Assembly (NCBI RefSeq): GCF_003600625.1
Contig: NZ_CP032489.1
Span: 1,922,001-1,986,000 of the forward strand
DNA: 64,000 nt
Source: Arachidicoccus soli
GTDB taxonomy: Bacteria; Bacteroidota; Bacteroidia; Chitinophagales; Chitinophagaceae
Direction: 5' to 3'
The translations under genes and the position numbers were made by a program. The notes beneath the pieces are model-generated. The model was not told the origin of the DNA. It saw only the letters and a program-made list of their open reading frames with translations, and searched no databases. Within the stretch, counting starts at the first letter, position 1, and each line of letters opens with the position of its first letter. Shown piece after piece: positions 1 to 8,418 of the stretch.

Positions 1-1413
1 GCCACACTTCGTGGGGATGGCGTCTCAAAATTTGCCGAGGGGCATCAATGGGGTTCATTCCCGTCAATGTCTGCTGCATGGCGTATCTCACAGGAGAAAT
101 TCATGAGAAATAATAAAATATTTAATCAATTAAAATTGCGCGTTGGTTATGGTGAAACAGGCAATAGTAATATCAACAATTACATGTATGTCACTTCTTA
201 TGGTGCAGGATTTTATGCAATCAACAAGCAAGAGGTAAGCACACTAGTGCCAGGTGGAACATTAGCCAATCCATATGTCCAATGGGAAAAAACGACTACT
301 ACAGATATTGGGTTAGATATTTCTGTATTAAAAAGCAGGATTAATCTTACTGCAGATTATTATAACAATGAATCAAATAATTTATTATTAAACGCCAGTA
401 TTCCAGCTTCAACAGGCTACTCTTCACAGTTTCAAAATATTGGTGCCATACGTAATCGTGGATTAGAATTTACACTAAACACGCAAAATATTCAAAATAA
501 GAATTTTACTTGGTCCACAAACTTCAATATTTCTTTTAATAGGTCAAAGGTCCTCTCTTTATCCAATGGAAGCAGTACCTATTATTCAGGTTCTTTTGTA
601 ATACAAGTAGGAAAACCCTTGGGTCAGTTTTATGGATGGCAATATGGTGGCATTTATACAACTGATGATTTTACCCAAAACACAGATGGTTCATATAGTT
701 TAAAAAACGGTGTTGCAAGAGAAAAAGGAAGATCTGCACCTATCAGACCAGGAGATATTAAATTCAAAACAAATGCAGGATCTGTGGATGCAAATGGTAA
801 GCCGGTCTGGTCTACAGATGACAGAACAGTCATTGGTCATTCTGCACCGAAATTTACCGGAGGGTTCACCAATACATTTTCTTATAAGGGGTTTGACTTG
901 AATATTTTTATGAATTTCTGTTACGGAAATCAAGTCTTTGATGAGAATAATCAACGTTTTTTGGGACCCCGGCTACCTAACCAAAATGCTTTAGCAGCAA
1001 TGGATACAAGATTTAGGCTTATTGACCCTTCAACAGGTAAAGAAACAACAGACTTAACAAAACTGGCCATGCTTAACCCCAATCAACACAACCCTAAAGC
1101 TGTGTGGAGCGTAGATCCGAACAATAATTATGATGCCACTTCTATTTTCTCAGATTATTTTTTGCAAGACGGTTCTTTTCTCAGGCTCAATACCATTACT
1201 TTGGGATATAGCTTACCTAAAAAACTCTTAAAGAAAGCATATATACAAAGTTTAAGATTCTATGCAACGCTCAACAATATATACAATTTCACTAAATACA
1301 AAGGTTACGATCCTGAAGTAGCTACTTCAGGTGGTGTTTTGGGTGGAGGAGTTGATAATTCTGCTTACCCCAGAACAGAAGGTTATGTTTTTGGTGTGAA
1401 TTTGAATTTCTAA
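1..1413 (+). CDS. SusC-like TonB-dependent outer-membrane receptor, 3' part (5' end outside window)
   Basis: This is the C-terminal part of a SusC/RagA-type receptor, which imports oligosaccharides through the outer membrane using TonB energy. The reading frame is open from base 1; the residues before the first ATG (position 67) read like the conserved RGDG...F...WG-FPS block of SusC barrels, so the coding region continues upstream of the window. The visible part is beta-barrel: alternating aromatic and polar strands, a conserved GNSNI segment early on, and a terminal aromatic residue (ending in LNF) as expected for outer-membrane insertion. It is followed after 22 bases by the susD-type gene, the usual pairing. 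Pectate and oligogalacturonate lyases downstream suggest a pectic substrate; the substrate is inferred from context only. Confidence 0.93.
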   Translation, partial: ATLRGDGVSKFAEGHQWGSFPSMSAAWRISQEKFMRNNKIFNQLKLRVGYGETGNSNINNYMYVTSYGAGFYAINKQEVSTLVPGGTLANPYVQWEKTTTTDIGLDISVLKSRINLTADYYNNESNNLLLNASIPASTGYSSQFQNIGAIRNRGLEFTLNTQNIQNKNFTWSTNFNISFNRSKVLSLSNGSSTYYSGSFVIQVGKPLGQFYGWQYGGIYTTDDFTQNTDGSYSLKNGVAREKGRSAPIRPGDIKFKTNAGSVDANGKPVWSTDDRTVIGHSAPKFTGGFTNTFSYKGFDLNIFMNFCYGNQVFDENNQRFLGPRLPNQNALAAMDTRFRLIDPSTGKETTDLTKLAMLNPNQHNPKAVWSVDPNNNYDATSIFSDYFLQDGSFLRLNTITLGYSLPKKLLKKAYIQSLRFYATLNNIYNFTKYKGYDPEVATSGGVLGGGVDNSAYPRTEGYVFGVNLNF

Positions 1414-1435
1414 TTTTTATAAAAGTAATAAAATA

Positions 1436-3268
1436 ATGAAAAAGATATTTTGCAATATATGTACAGTATGGGTGATGGTTGCCTGTTTAACTTTAACCTC
1501 TTGTAAAAAATGGTTAAACACTCCTAATCCCAGTGCATTCGACAGTGAGACAACATTTGCTAATGCAAATTCTGCTGAGATGGCAGTATTAGGCGCTTAT
1601 ACAAAAACATTTGACAGAGATTTATATTATAGACTTGGAATGGGTACTGATATATGTATTTCTACAGAAGGAATTGGAGGATCTAAGTGGTTATTATCCA
1701 ATTATGAATATAGCGCCTCCATTATTCCTGACGGAGTATATAATGGAATGTATAGTGCTATCGAATATGCCAATGTTTGCATTAAAAACTTAAAAGTGAT
1801 GACTTCAAAGGATTCTTCCGAAGAAAAGAAAATAAAGATGCTTCTTGGGGAGTGCTATGCTATTCGTGCGATGAGCTATTTTAATGTTGTACGCTATTGG
1901 GGAGATGTTCCCTATAGTATCACCCCTGTTGCCGAAGCAAAAACACTGTTTTCTTCTCGAGTTAGTAGGGATAGTATTTATGATGGATGTGTTGCCGACT
2001 TGCAAAAAGCAGTGCAACTGCTACCATGGTATAGCAGTGGAATGATTCCCACTCCAGAAAGGTTTTCAAAAAATGCCGCGTATGGGATATTAGCTAGAAT
2101 TGCATTAACTGCTGCAGGCTATTCTTTACGTTGGGATTTAAAGACATATGCTGCGGCTAGTGTACAATTGGCACAAAGACCCGATGTTTCTCGTATAAAA
2201 CAATTGTATCAGATTGCTTCAGACGCTTGTACAGCTGTTATGTCACAAGGTGAAAATAGTTTGCTTCCAAAATTTGAAACGGTCTTTCGTAATTTGGTAC
2301 AAGGAAAATATGATAATGAGACAATGTTGGAATATGGTCAATATGGCAATGACGTGAATAGTAGTAATATTGGTTATACGAATGGAATGTTTTCTAATAG
2401 CGGCTCCATGTACGGGAAAGCTGCCCCTTTGATGGGAGCAATACCAACTTTATGGTACGATTACCAAGAAGGCGATACAAGACGCGATGTAACTATTGCC
2501 AATTATGGAATCACAGCCACGAATGTAAGACAAATGAACCCCTATGGAGATAATAGGATCGGAAAGTTTCGTGTGACCTGGATGAATGATAATGGTTTTG
2601 GAGTTAATAAGAGAAGCATAGATTGGCCATGGTTAAGATACTCCGATATTTTATTGATGTATGCTGAAGCCCAAAATGAATTATTCAAGGCACCTACCCC
2701 CACCGGTATCGCTGCATATGAGAAAGTAAGAATTCGTGCATTTGGTGGTGACGTTTCTAAAATTGGTACAACTCCAACAGATTATCTGGGCTTCAGGGCA
2801 GCCATTATCAATGAAAGAAAACTGGAATTTGCCTTCGAGGGTCTACGTAGAACAGATCTAGTTCGCTGGGGGGTACTTTATGATACAGTTAATCAGGCCA
2901 AGCAAAATGTGCTTGACATGGCTAATCATGCTGGAAGGTATGCAAATATTGATGTGTATAGGGCTTATAAGCAAGAAACAGCTAGTAGCTTTGACGATCC
3001 TATTGTTGGAGTACCTTATATCGGGTTTAAAACCGCGCCATCTAAAATAGAAACAGATTCATTGTCGGCTGCTGGCTATGTTTTGCTTAATATGTATACC
3101 GGAAGTCCTGTTACCGGTTCGGGAACTTTTCCTTTACAAGCAAATGCGCCATGGGTGACGGGGTTATTTCAGGGATTAAAGAAAAACCAGGTAGAATGCC
3201 TTCCTCTATCAACTTCCATGATGGACAATAATATGGGTTTACAAAATGAACAACAACCAATGTATTAA
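1436..3268 (+). CDS. SusD/RagB-family outer-membrane glycan-binding lipoprotein
   Basis: This is the surface glycan-binding partner of the upstream SusC. The N-terminus is a lipoprotein signal with lipobox LTSC, so Cys23 is the probable acylated residue. The 610-residue protein has the SusD helical repeat scaffold (for example the segment with ECYAIRAMSYFNVVRYWGD around residue 140) and the conserved C-terminal region with NERKLEFAFEGLRRTDLVRWG near residue 460. SusD proteins act as a hinged lid on the SusC barrel and deliver oligosaccharides. The gene lies 22 bases after susC and 35 bases before the PL22 gene, consistent with one transcript. The exact ligand cannot be read from the sequence; pectic oligomers are likely from the neighbours. 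Confidence 0.95.
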   Translation: MKKIFCNICTVWVMVACLTLTSCKKWLNTPNPSAFDSETTFANANSAEMAVLGAYTKTFDRDLYYRLGMGTDICISTEGIGGSKWLLSNYEYSASIIPDGVYNGMYSAIEYANVCIKNLKVMTSKDSSEEKKIKMLLGECYAIRAMSYFNVVRYWGDVPYSITPVAEAKTLFSSRVSRDSIYDGCVADLQKAVQLLPWYSSGMIPTPERFSKNAAYGILARIALTAAGYSLRWDLKTYAAASVQLAQRPDVSRIKQLYQIASDACTAVMSQGENSLLPKFETVFRNLVQGKYDNETMLEYGQYGNDVNSSNIGYTNGMFSNSGSMYGKAAPLMGAIPTLWYDYQEGDTRRDVTIANYGITATNVRQMNPYGDNRIGKFRVTWMNDNGFGVNKRSIDWPWLRYSDILLMYAEAQNELFKAPTPTGIAAYEKVRIRAFGGDVSKIGTTPTDYLGFRAAIINERKLEFAFEGLRRTDLVRWGVLYDTVNQAKQNVLDMANHAGRYANIDVYRAYKQETASSFDDPIVGVPYIGFKTAPSKIETDSLSAAGYVLLNMYTGSPVTGSGTFPLQANAPWVTGLFQGLKKNQVECLPLSTSMMDNNMGLQNEQQPMY

Positions 3269-3303
3269 TTATTTTAAAAAGTTATTTACTAAAAATAAAA
3301 GTT

Positions 3304-4581
3304 ATGAAATATATTACTGGATATAAATTTTATTTACTTTCAATAATTATGTTAATACCTTTCAGCCAATTATTTGCCCAAAAGGTATTCGTAACCGGCA
3401 AAGGAAAGATGCCGAATGAGTGGATTGATAGTTCTACAGGGCATCTTATAAAGCGTCTTATAAATAGACCTGGAAATAATAGAAGCTTTTATTTTCATAA
3501 TAATCCTTTTGTAGATGGAAAAATGATTTTTTATGGAAGTGATTTTCTGGACAAGAATTCTCTATCCTCAGCAGATGGTTATGTATTTCATTTTAAAGGA
3601 AATCCATATAACAACCAACTTTATTCCTATAATTTATCTTCGGGGAAGACCACGCAACTTACGCATAAAGAAAATAGCATGAGCGGTGAAATAGTCAGCA
3701 GAGTAAACCACGAAGCATATTTTCAAATCAAAGACAGTGTTTTTGGCGTCAATGTAAATACAGCAAAAACCAGATTAATATTCGTTTTCCCTGCTGATTT
3801 TAAGGGAAATATCACGACTGTAAATGCGGATGGCACATTGCTAGCCGGGGCCTATTCAACTCCAATTGAAAAAGTAATCGCAAAAAAATATCCACAAAAG
3901 CATGATTATTTTAACCGGATTTTTGAATCAAAACAACCTAGAACACTTTTCACAATTAATATCATCTCAAAAAAGCTAAACAAGATTTTTACGGATAGTG
4001 CATGGTTAAATCATGTTCAATTTTCTCCTATAGACCCCCATTTATTGATGTTTTGTCATGAGGGCCCTTGGGAAAAAGTAGACAGAATCTGGACAATGGA
4101 TGTGGTCAAAAAAAATAAGCCCAGATTAATTCATAAGCGCTCTATGAACATGGAAATTGCCGGACATGAATGGTTTAGCCCTGACGGTAAATATATATGG
4201 TATGATTTGCAATTACCCAGAGGTAAGAATTTTTATGTAGGAGGCACAGAACTGGCAACTGGAAAGGAAATAAAATATCATTTGCTTCGTAATGAGTGGT
4301 CCGTACATTATACCACTTCATGGGACGAAAGTGTTTTTGCGGGTGATGGAGGAGGCCCAAATTCTGTAGCTAAATCCCCAAATGGGCAGTGGATATATTT
4401 ATTTAATCCCGAAGGAGATCATTTTCGTTCTGAAAAACTGGTTGATATGAAATATGACGATTACAAGCTTGAGCCAAATCTTCATTTTTCTCCCGATAAT
4501 AAATGGCTGATTTTTAGAGCCAATTTCGAAGGACATACGGATATTTATGAGGTTCGCATTAAGAAGTCTTTAGAAAATTAA
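3304..4581 (+). CDS. Oligogalacturonate lyase-like protein (PL22 family), exported
   Basis: Family PL22 enzymes cleave short (unsaturated) oligogalacturonides by beta-elimination, using a Mn-dependent seven-bladed beta-propeller. The protein has an N-terminal signal peptide ending near LFAQ, a NEWIDSSTGHLIKRL opening typical of the family, and propeller repeats of the form SPDGKYIWYD (around residue 300) and SPDNKWLIFRANFEGHTDIY at the C-terminus. The GHEWFSPDG and HYTTSWDESVFAGDGGG segments contain the His residues expected near the metal site. Length (425) is slightly above the roughly 390 residues of cytoplasmic homologues because of the signal. Located between susD and a pectate lyase, it supports a homogalacturonan role for this locus. 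A related non-catalytic TolB-like propeller is the main alternative. Confidence 0.8.
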   Translation: MKYITGYKFYLLSIIMLIPFSQLFAQKVFVTGKGKMPNEWIDSSTGHLIKRLINRPGNNRSFYFHNNPFVDGKMIFYGSDFLDKNSLSSADGYVFHFKGNPYNNQLYSYNLSSGKTTQLTHKENSMSGEIVSRVNHEAYFQIKDSVFGVNVNTAKTRLIFVFPADFKGNITTVNADGTLLAGAYSTPIEKVIAKKYPQKHDYFNRIFESKQPRTLFTINIISKKLNKIFTDSAWLNHVQFSPIDPHLLMFCHEGPWEKVDRIWTMDVVKKNKPRLIHKRSMNMEIAGHEWFSPDGKYIWYDLQLPRGKNFYVGGTELATGKEIKYHLLRNEWSVHYTTSWDESVFAGDGGGPNSVAKSPNGQWIYLFNPEGDHFRSEKLVDMKYDDYKLEPNLHFSPDNKWLIFRANFEGHTDIYEVRIKKSLEN

Positions 4582-4642
4582 AAAAGGTGATGAATGGAGA
4601 ATTTTGCGCCCCTTATTACACAAGAAATACAAATTACAACCA

Positions 4643-5725
4643 ATGAAAAATTTAAGCGTATTTATTTTATTGTTATTCATTTTTATAAATCCAAGTTTTT
4701 CACAAACGCCAAGTTTCAAGGGTGCTGAAGGCTATGGAGCTACGGCGGTTGGAGGGCGTGGAGGCAAAATATTTCATGTAACAAATCTTAATGATGAGGG
4801 TACAGGCTCATTTAGAGAAGCAGTGAGTGTGCCTAACAGAATTGTCGTTTTTGACGTAAACGGAATCATTCATTTAAAATCCGGCGTCAATGTCAGCAGT
4901 AATATTACCATTAACGGACAGACTGCGCCGGGAAATGGCATTACGCTTTCTGGTCAATCTGTAAGGTTTAGTAAGGCACATGATATAGTTGTTCGTTATT
5001 TACGACTTCATGGAGATATTAATATGAGTAAAGGTAGTTGCGTCCTTATAGCTGATAGTGCTGATAATATTATTTTTGACCATTTGTCTATTGCCTTCGG
5101 TCGTTGGGATAATGTGCATATTAAAAGTAGCCAGAATATTACCCTTCAATATTGCATAATTGGTGAAGCAATCGACCCGCAGCGTTTTGGCGCGCTATTG
5201 GAGAATCCAAGAGATTTAAGTATTCATCATTGTTTATGGATAGATAATCAGAGCCGTAACCCTAAAGCCAAAGCTAAAATACAGCTTATTGATAATATCA
5301 TTTATAACTGGGGAAATAGCGGACTGGTTGGTGGTCATTCCTCAGCAAACCATTATCAGGATCTAATCAATAATTATTTTATCGCTGGTCCTTCATCCTC
5401 TAATCAATTCTTAGCTATGTTTACGAAGACAGATAACGTTTATCATAAAGGAAATTATTTCGACGGTAACAAGGACGGAAAACTAAATGGCAGGCTCATA
5501 AATGATGATGATTTTTTACACGCAGGCAAAGGTGCCAATATTATTAAAAAACCATCAAATGCTCCAGCAATAAATGTTTCAATTGAACCAGCAGAAAAGG
5601 CATACTGGGATGTACTTAAAAATGTCGGCTGCTCAAAAGTAAGAGATATTATTGACCAGGAATTAATAAATCAACTTAGCTCTTTAGGAACGATTGGCGC
5701 TATTATTCATTCAAATATCAGGTAA
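4643..5725 (+). CDS. Secreted pectate lyase-like right-handed beta-helix protein (PL1-type)
   Basis: This looks like a polysaccharide lyase family 1-type protein that would cut polygalacturonate or a related pectin by Ca-dependent beta-elimination. The ATG at 4643 is preferred over an in-frame TTG at 4604, because it starts a clean signal peptide (MKNLSVFILLL...PSFSQ). The mature part opens with the family hallmark GAEGYGATAVGGRGG, then GTGSFREAV, NGQTAPGNGITL and DIVVRYLRLHG, followed by a DHLSIAF rung and the HHCLWIDNQSRNPKAK segment, which holds the Arg/Pro pair typical of the catalytic loop. At about 360 residues it is a single catalytic domain without a binding module. It is the last gene of the pectin locus before the insertion element. 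Confidence 0.85.
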   Translation: MKNLSVFILLLFIFINPSFSQTPSFKGAEGYGATAVGGRGGKIFHVTNLNDEGTGSFREAVSVPNRIVVFDVNGIIHLKSGVNVSSNITINGQTAPGNGITLSGQSVRFSKAHDIVVRYLRLHGDINMSKGSCVLIADSADNIIFDHLSIAFGRWDNVHIKSSQNITLQYCIIGEAIDPQRFGALLENPRDLSIHHCLWIDNQSRNPKAKAKIQLIDNIIYNWGNSGLVGGHSSANHYQDLINNYFIAGPSSSNQFLAMFTKTDNVYHKGNYFDGNKDGKLNGRLINDDDFLHAGKGANIIKKPSNAPAINVSIEPAEKAYWDVLKNVGCSKVRDIIDQELINQLSSLGTIGAIIHSNIR

Positions 5726-5839
5726 TTTATATTCATAATACCCTTCGCAAGTAGGATGGGTCATTAAAAAGCCATTCTTCACCATCTATAAATCAGTGAT
5801 TAAATCCATTTTCTAAGGTCGGGGTTGCTTTGTGGTTTT

Positions 5840-5870
5840 ATACCATATATAAATAATAAGTAGTCCAATA
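5840..5870 (+). repeat. Left terminal inverted repeat of the IS630-family element
   Basis: The sequence starts ATACCATATATA and ends TAGTCCAATA. It pairs with 6974-7004 on the opposite strand with six mismatches, all in the middle or at the inner end. Confidence 0.88.
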
Positions 5871-5921
5871 TTAGGAAATTAGATTTTTTTGTTTTACTTT
5901 TGGACTATCAAATAATTATAT

Positions 5922-6440
5922 ATGTCTTATCCATTGCCTATCCATATAAAAGAATCGATTGCAGAATTACGAGCCATTCAGAGAAAGGGCAGCGAGTTGA
6001 TTGCCAAAAGAATGCTGGTATTAATAGAGATCAAAAAGCATGAAAAAGAGGGTATATCTAAACGTGAACTGTCTGTACTTACCGGTATTAATCATAATAG
6101 TATCGTAAAGTGGCGTAAAATGTATCTTGCCAAAGGGCTTGAAAGCCTGTTAAGCCATGGGCGGGTGGGAGGTTTTAAAAAAAGTGTTATTAGTGCTGAA
6201 GAGCATCAGCAAATAGAGCAGTTATTGAAGGATCCCAATAATGGCATCCGAGGTTATAAGGAACTATTAGACTGGGTGAGAACTAAATTGTCTAAAGATA
6301 TAAAGTATATAACCTTGGTTAAATATGCCCAGAGACATTTCGGCACAAAAATAAAAGTGGCTAGAAAAAGTCATATTAATAAAGATAAAGAAGCTGTAGA
6401 GGCTTTTAAAAAAACTTCAATTGGAAATGTCAGCAGCTAA
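5922..6440 (+). CDS. IS630 transposase, N-terminal DNA-binding part (OrfA)
   Basis: This 172-residue frame carries the helix-turn-helix region of an IS630 transposase (GISKRELSVLTGINHNSIVKWRKMY, about residues 45-70), followed by a winged-helix-like segment (NGIRGYKELLDWV). These domains recognise the terminal inverted repeats. The frame ends at TAA 6438-6440, overlapping the ATG of the catalytic frame by one base (TAATG). A run of seven A preceded by four T (about 6414-6424) lies just before the stop. A -1 shift there gives FKKNFNW...QQLMLQT and joins the catalytic frame without a stop, so a fused product by frameshifting or polymerase slippage is likely. Confidence 0.85.
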   Translation: MSYPLPIHIKESIAELRAIQRKGSELIAKRMLVLIEIKKHEKEGISKRELSVLTGINHNSIVKWRKMYLAKGLESLLSHGRVGGFKKSVISAEEHQQIEQLLKDPNNGIRGYKELLDWVRTKLSKDIKYITLVKYAQRHFGTKIKVARKSHINKDKEAVEAFKKTSIGNVSS

Positions 6441-6988
6441 TGCTGCAAACTCCCCTATGTTTCGAAACGGTCAATCTCTATTTTCAGGACGAAAGCAGGT
6501 TTGGACTGTTTACCAGAAACGGCAAAGCATTGACAGCGTTGGGTGTAAAACCTATATGTGCGTTTCATCAGGTATTTAAAAGCCTATATTTATTTGGCGC
6601 CTTTTCTCCTGTTAATGGAGACAGCTTTTTACTTGAAATGCCCTTTTGCAATGCAGACAGTTTCCAACTATATCTGGATGAATTTTCTAAGCAAAATCCA
6701 AATGAGTTCAAAATCATCGTCCTGGACAATGGTGCATTTCATAAAGCCAAAGCACTCAAAATACCGGACAATATAGCATTCATATTTCTGCCACCATACA
6801 GTCCGGAATTAAATCCGGCCGAAAACATGTGGGCCAGATTCAAAAGAAGCTTTACCAACAAACTATTCAAGACCCTGGATGAAGTCAGTGACTTTATTGG
6901 AGAGTTCACTAAGAAGTTGACACCACAATCTATCCAAACAACCTGTGCATTTGAATACGCTGTTTCGGGTATTAATTGGACTAAATAA
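6440..6988 (+). CDS. IS630 transposase, DDE catalytic part (OrfB)
   Basis: This is the catalytic half of the transposase. The DDE triad is visible as the Asp of NLYFQDESRFGLF (near residue 17), the Asp of IIVLDNGAFH (near residue 95) and the Glu of SPELNPAENMWARFKR (near residue 127). These residues cut and join DNA at TA targets. The frame is -1 relative to OrfA and is probably expressed mainly as a fusion, because the coding potential continues upstream of its ATG into the slippery A run. Both halves look intact, so the element may still be active if the shift occurs. Confidence 0.88.
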   Translation: MLQTPLCFETVNLYFQDESRFGLFTRNGKALTALGVKPICAFHQVFKSLYLFGAFSPVNGDSFLLEMPFCNADSFQLYLDEFSKQNPNEFKIIVLDNGAFHKAKALKIPDNIAFIFLPPYSPELNPAENMWARFKRSFTNKLFKTLDEVSDFIGEFTKKLTPQSIQTTCAFEYAVSGINWTK

Positions 6989-7004
6989 TAAATATATATG
7001 GTAT
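6974..7004 (-). repeat. Right terminal inverted repeat of the IS630-family element
   Basis: Read on the minus strand this begins ATACCATATATA and ends TTTAGTCCAATT, matching 25 of 31 bases of the left end. The repeat overlaps the last codons of the transposase (stop 6986-6988). Confidence 0.88.
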
Positions 7005-7306
7005 TAGGTATCCTTATTATTAAGAAAATTGACTGGCAGTAAATAGCTGCCTGAGCTAACCACATCTCCTTGAAGGAATGGATATCTGTTATCTGAAAAG
7101 TATCTACCAATATTGCCAATCAGTACTTAATCATTGTATTACATCATTTCAGTTAAGGATTTTTAAGACTGCATTATTTTAGCGCAAAATACTGCTCAAC
7201 AAAAAAGACAGCATGACAGTGCAGGATAGTCAATAACAAACATACGTTTATCTTTGGAACTAAATATCCTACAAAGATTATTAAACTAAAAAAATAAATT
7301 AAATAT
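6989..7306. other. Intergenic region between IS630 transposase and rhaT
   Basis: This 318-base gap holds the outer right end of the insertion element (to about 7004), then AT-rich sequence with no convincing gene, and a putative promoter -7 box at 7249-7256 just before rhaT. A weak hairpin (GGCAG 7035-7039 with CTGCC 7047-7051) is not followed by a T run and is not called as a terminator. Confidence 0.6.
7249..7256 (+). promoter_or_regulatory. Putative Bacteroidota promoter -7 box for the rhamnose operon
   Basis: TATCTTTG is an exact match to the TAnnTTTG -7 consensus used by the primary sigma factor of Bacteroidota. It sits 51 bases before the rhaT start codon, allowing a leader of about 45 bases. 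No clear TTG -33 box is seen at the expected spacing, so the call rests on the -7 match and position. Confidence 0.45.
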
Positions 7307-8383
7307 ATGGAGGTAATCCTTGGTATTATTTATCACTTTTTTGGTGGTGCAGCTTCCGGAAGTTTTTATATTCCTTATAAAAGGGTAAAAGGTTGGGCAT
7401 GGGAATCTTTGTGGATTGTAGGAGGCATTTTTTCTTGGCTCTTCATCCCCTTTTTAGCAGCTTGGTTAACCATCCCCGAATTTGCAGAGATTATTAAGCA
7501 AACAACCACCACAGTACTTTCATATACTTTTATGTTTGGAGTTCTATGGGGTATTGGTGGATTAACTTATGGGTTGGGCGTTCGTTATCTAGGTGTTTCT
7601 TTGGGTAGTACAATTATCCTCGGACTTTGCTCAATTTTTGGCTCACTCATCCCATCAATTTATTACAATTTTTACCCATCTGCGGGGCACGATAGTTTTA
7701 CTGATTTATTAACCCATACCTGGGGCCAGATTATCCTGGTAGGTATTCTCATTACAGTTATTGGTATTATTGTCTGTGGCAAGGCCGGCATGATGAAAGA
7801 GAAAGATTTGCCGGGAGAACAAAAACTGGATGGTGCCTCTGACTACAAATTTGGCTTAGGTATCTTTGTCGCTATTGTTTCAGGTATTTTAAGCGCCTGT
7901 TTTGCTTTTGGCATCGATGCAGGCAAAGTCATGGCCAACCAAGCGAATGTATTATGGAAAGCTGCAAACCCGGGACAAGGCGAATTCCTTTTTCAAAACA
8001 ATGTTACTTATATCATTATTATGTTAGGAGGGCTCGCGACTAACTTTATATGGTGTATGATTTTAAATGCCCGCAACAAATCCTTTGGCGATTATATCAA
8101 TAAAAAGACGCCATTATTAAAGAACTATATTTTTTGTGCTTTAGCTGGAACAACCTGGTATTTACAATTCTTTTTTTATGGGATGGGAGAAAGTAAATTA
8201 GGAAATGGTGCCAGCTCTTGGATATTGCATATGGCCTTCATTATTTTAGTAGCCAACCTTTGGGGATTGGCTTTAAAAGAGTGGAAGGGGGTAAGTAAAA
8301 AAACATTCAAAACATTATTATTGGGCATCACTATTATCATTATATCTGTATTGATAGTAGGCTATGGCAACTCAATTAAATAA
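7307..8383 (+). CDS. rhaT: L-rhamnose/proton symporter, RhaT family
   Basis: RhaT imports L-rhamnose through the inner membrane with protons. The 358-residue protein opens with the family signature (GIIYHFFGGAASGSFYIPYKRVKGWAWESLWIVGG, read in two parts) and has about ten hydrophobic membrane segments along its length, as in Escherichia coli RhaT (344 residues). The GLTYGLGVRYLGVSLG and TWYLQFFFYGMGESKLG segments are also characteristic. It heads a five-gene + strand run encoding the full rhamnose pathway, which strongly supports rhamnose as substrate. A paralogue lies at 22925-23962. The start ATG at 7307 has a GGAG-like sequence only downstream, consistent with the weak Shine-Dalgarno use of this phylum. 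Confidence 0.92.
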   Translation: MEVILGIIYHFFGGAASGSFYIPYKRVKGWAWESLWIVGGIFSWLFIPFLAAWLTIPEFAEIIKQTTTTVLSYTFMFGVLWGIGGLTYGLGVRYLGVSLGSTIILGLCSIFGSLIPSIYYNFYPSAGHDSFTDLLTHTWGQIILVGILITVIGIIVCGKAGMMKEKDLPGEQKLDGASDYKFGLGIFVAIVSGILSACFAFGIDAGKVMANQANVLWKAANPGQGEFLFQNNVTYIIIMLGGLATNFIWCMILNARNKSFGDYINKKTPLLKNYIFCALAGTTWYLQFFFYGMGESKLGNGASSWILHMAFIILVANLWGLALKEWKGVSKKTFKTLLLGITIIIISVLIVGYGNSIK

Positions 8384-8418
8384 GTATTATAATCATTTAA
8401 TCATAACAAAACAGTATT

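Larger units (their letters stand above)
5841..7003 (+). mobile_element. IS630-family insertion sequence with TA ends
   Basis: The element has two overlapping transposase frames flanked by 31-bp inverted repeats (5840-5870 and 6974-7004) that match at 25 of 31 positions, with the outer 12 bases identical. The ends read TACC...GGTA, so the terminal TA pairs (5841-5842 and 7002-7003) may be the TA target duplication typical of IS630/Tc1 elements. It lies in a non-coding gap between the pectin locus and the rhamnose operon and does not visibly interrupt a gene. Confidence 0.88.

Noticed and set aside
7035-7051. Hairpin GGCAG...CTGCC as a terminator
   Set aside because: The stem is only five base pairs and is not followed by a T run.
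6739-7119. A 126-codon minus-strand frame across the end of the insertion element
   Set aside because: It crosses the inverted repeat and overlaps the DDE transposase on the other strand; it is best explained by chance.
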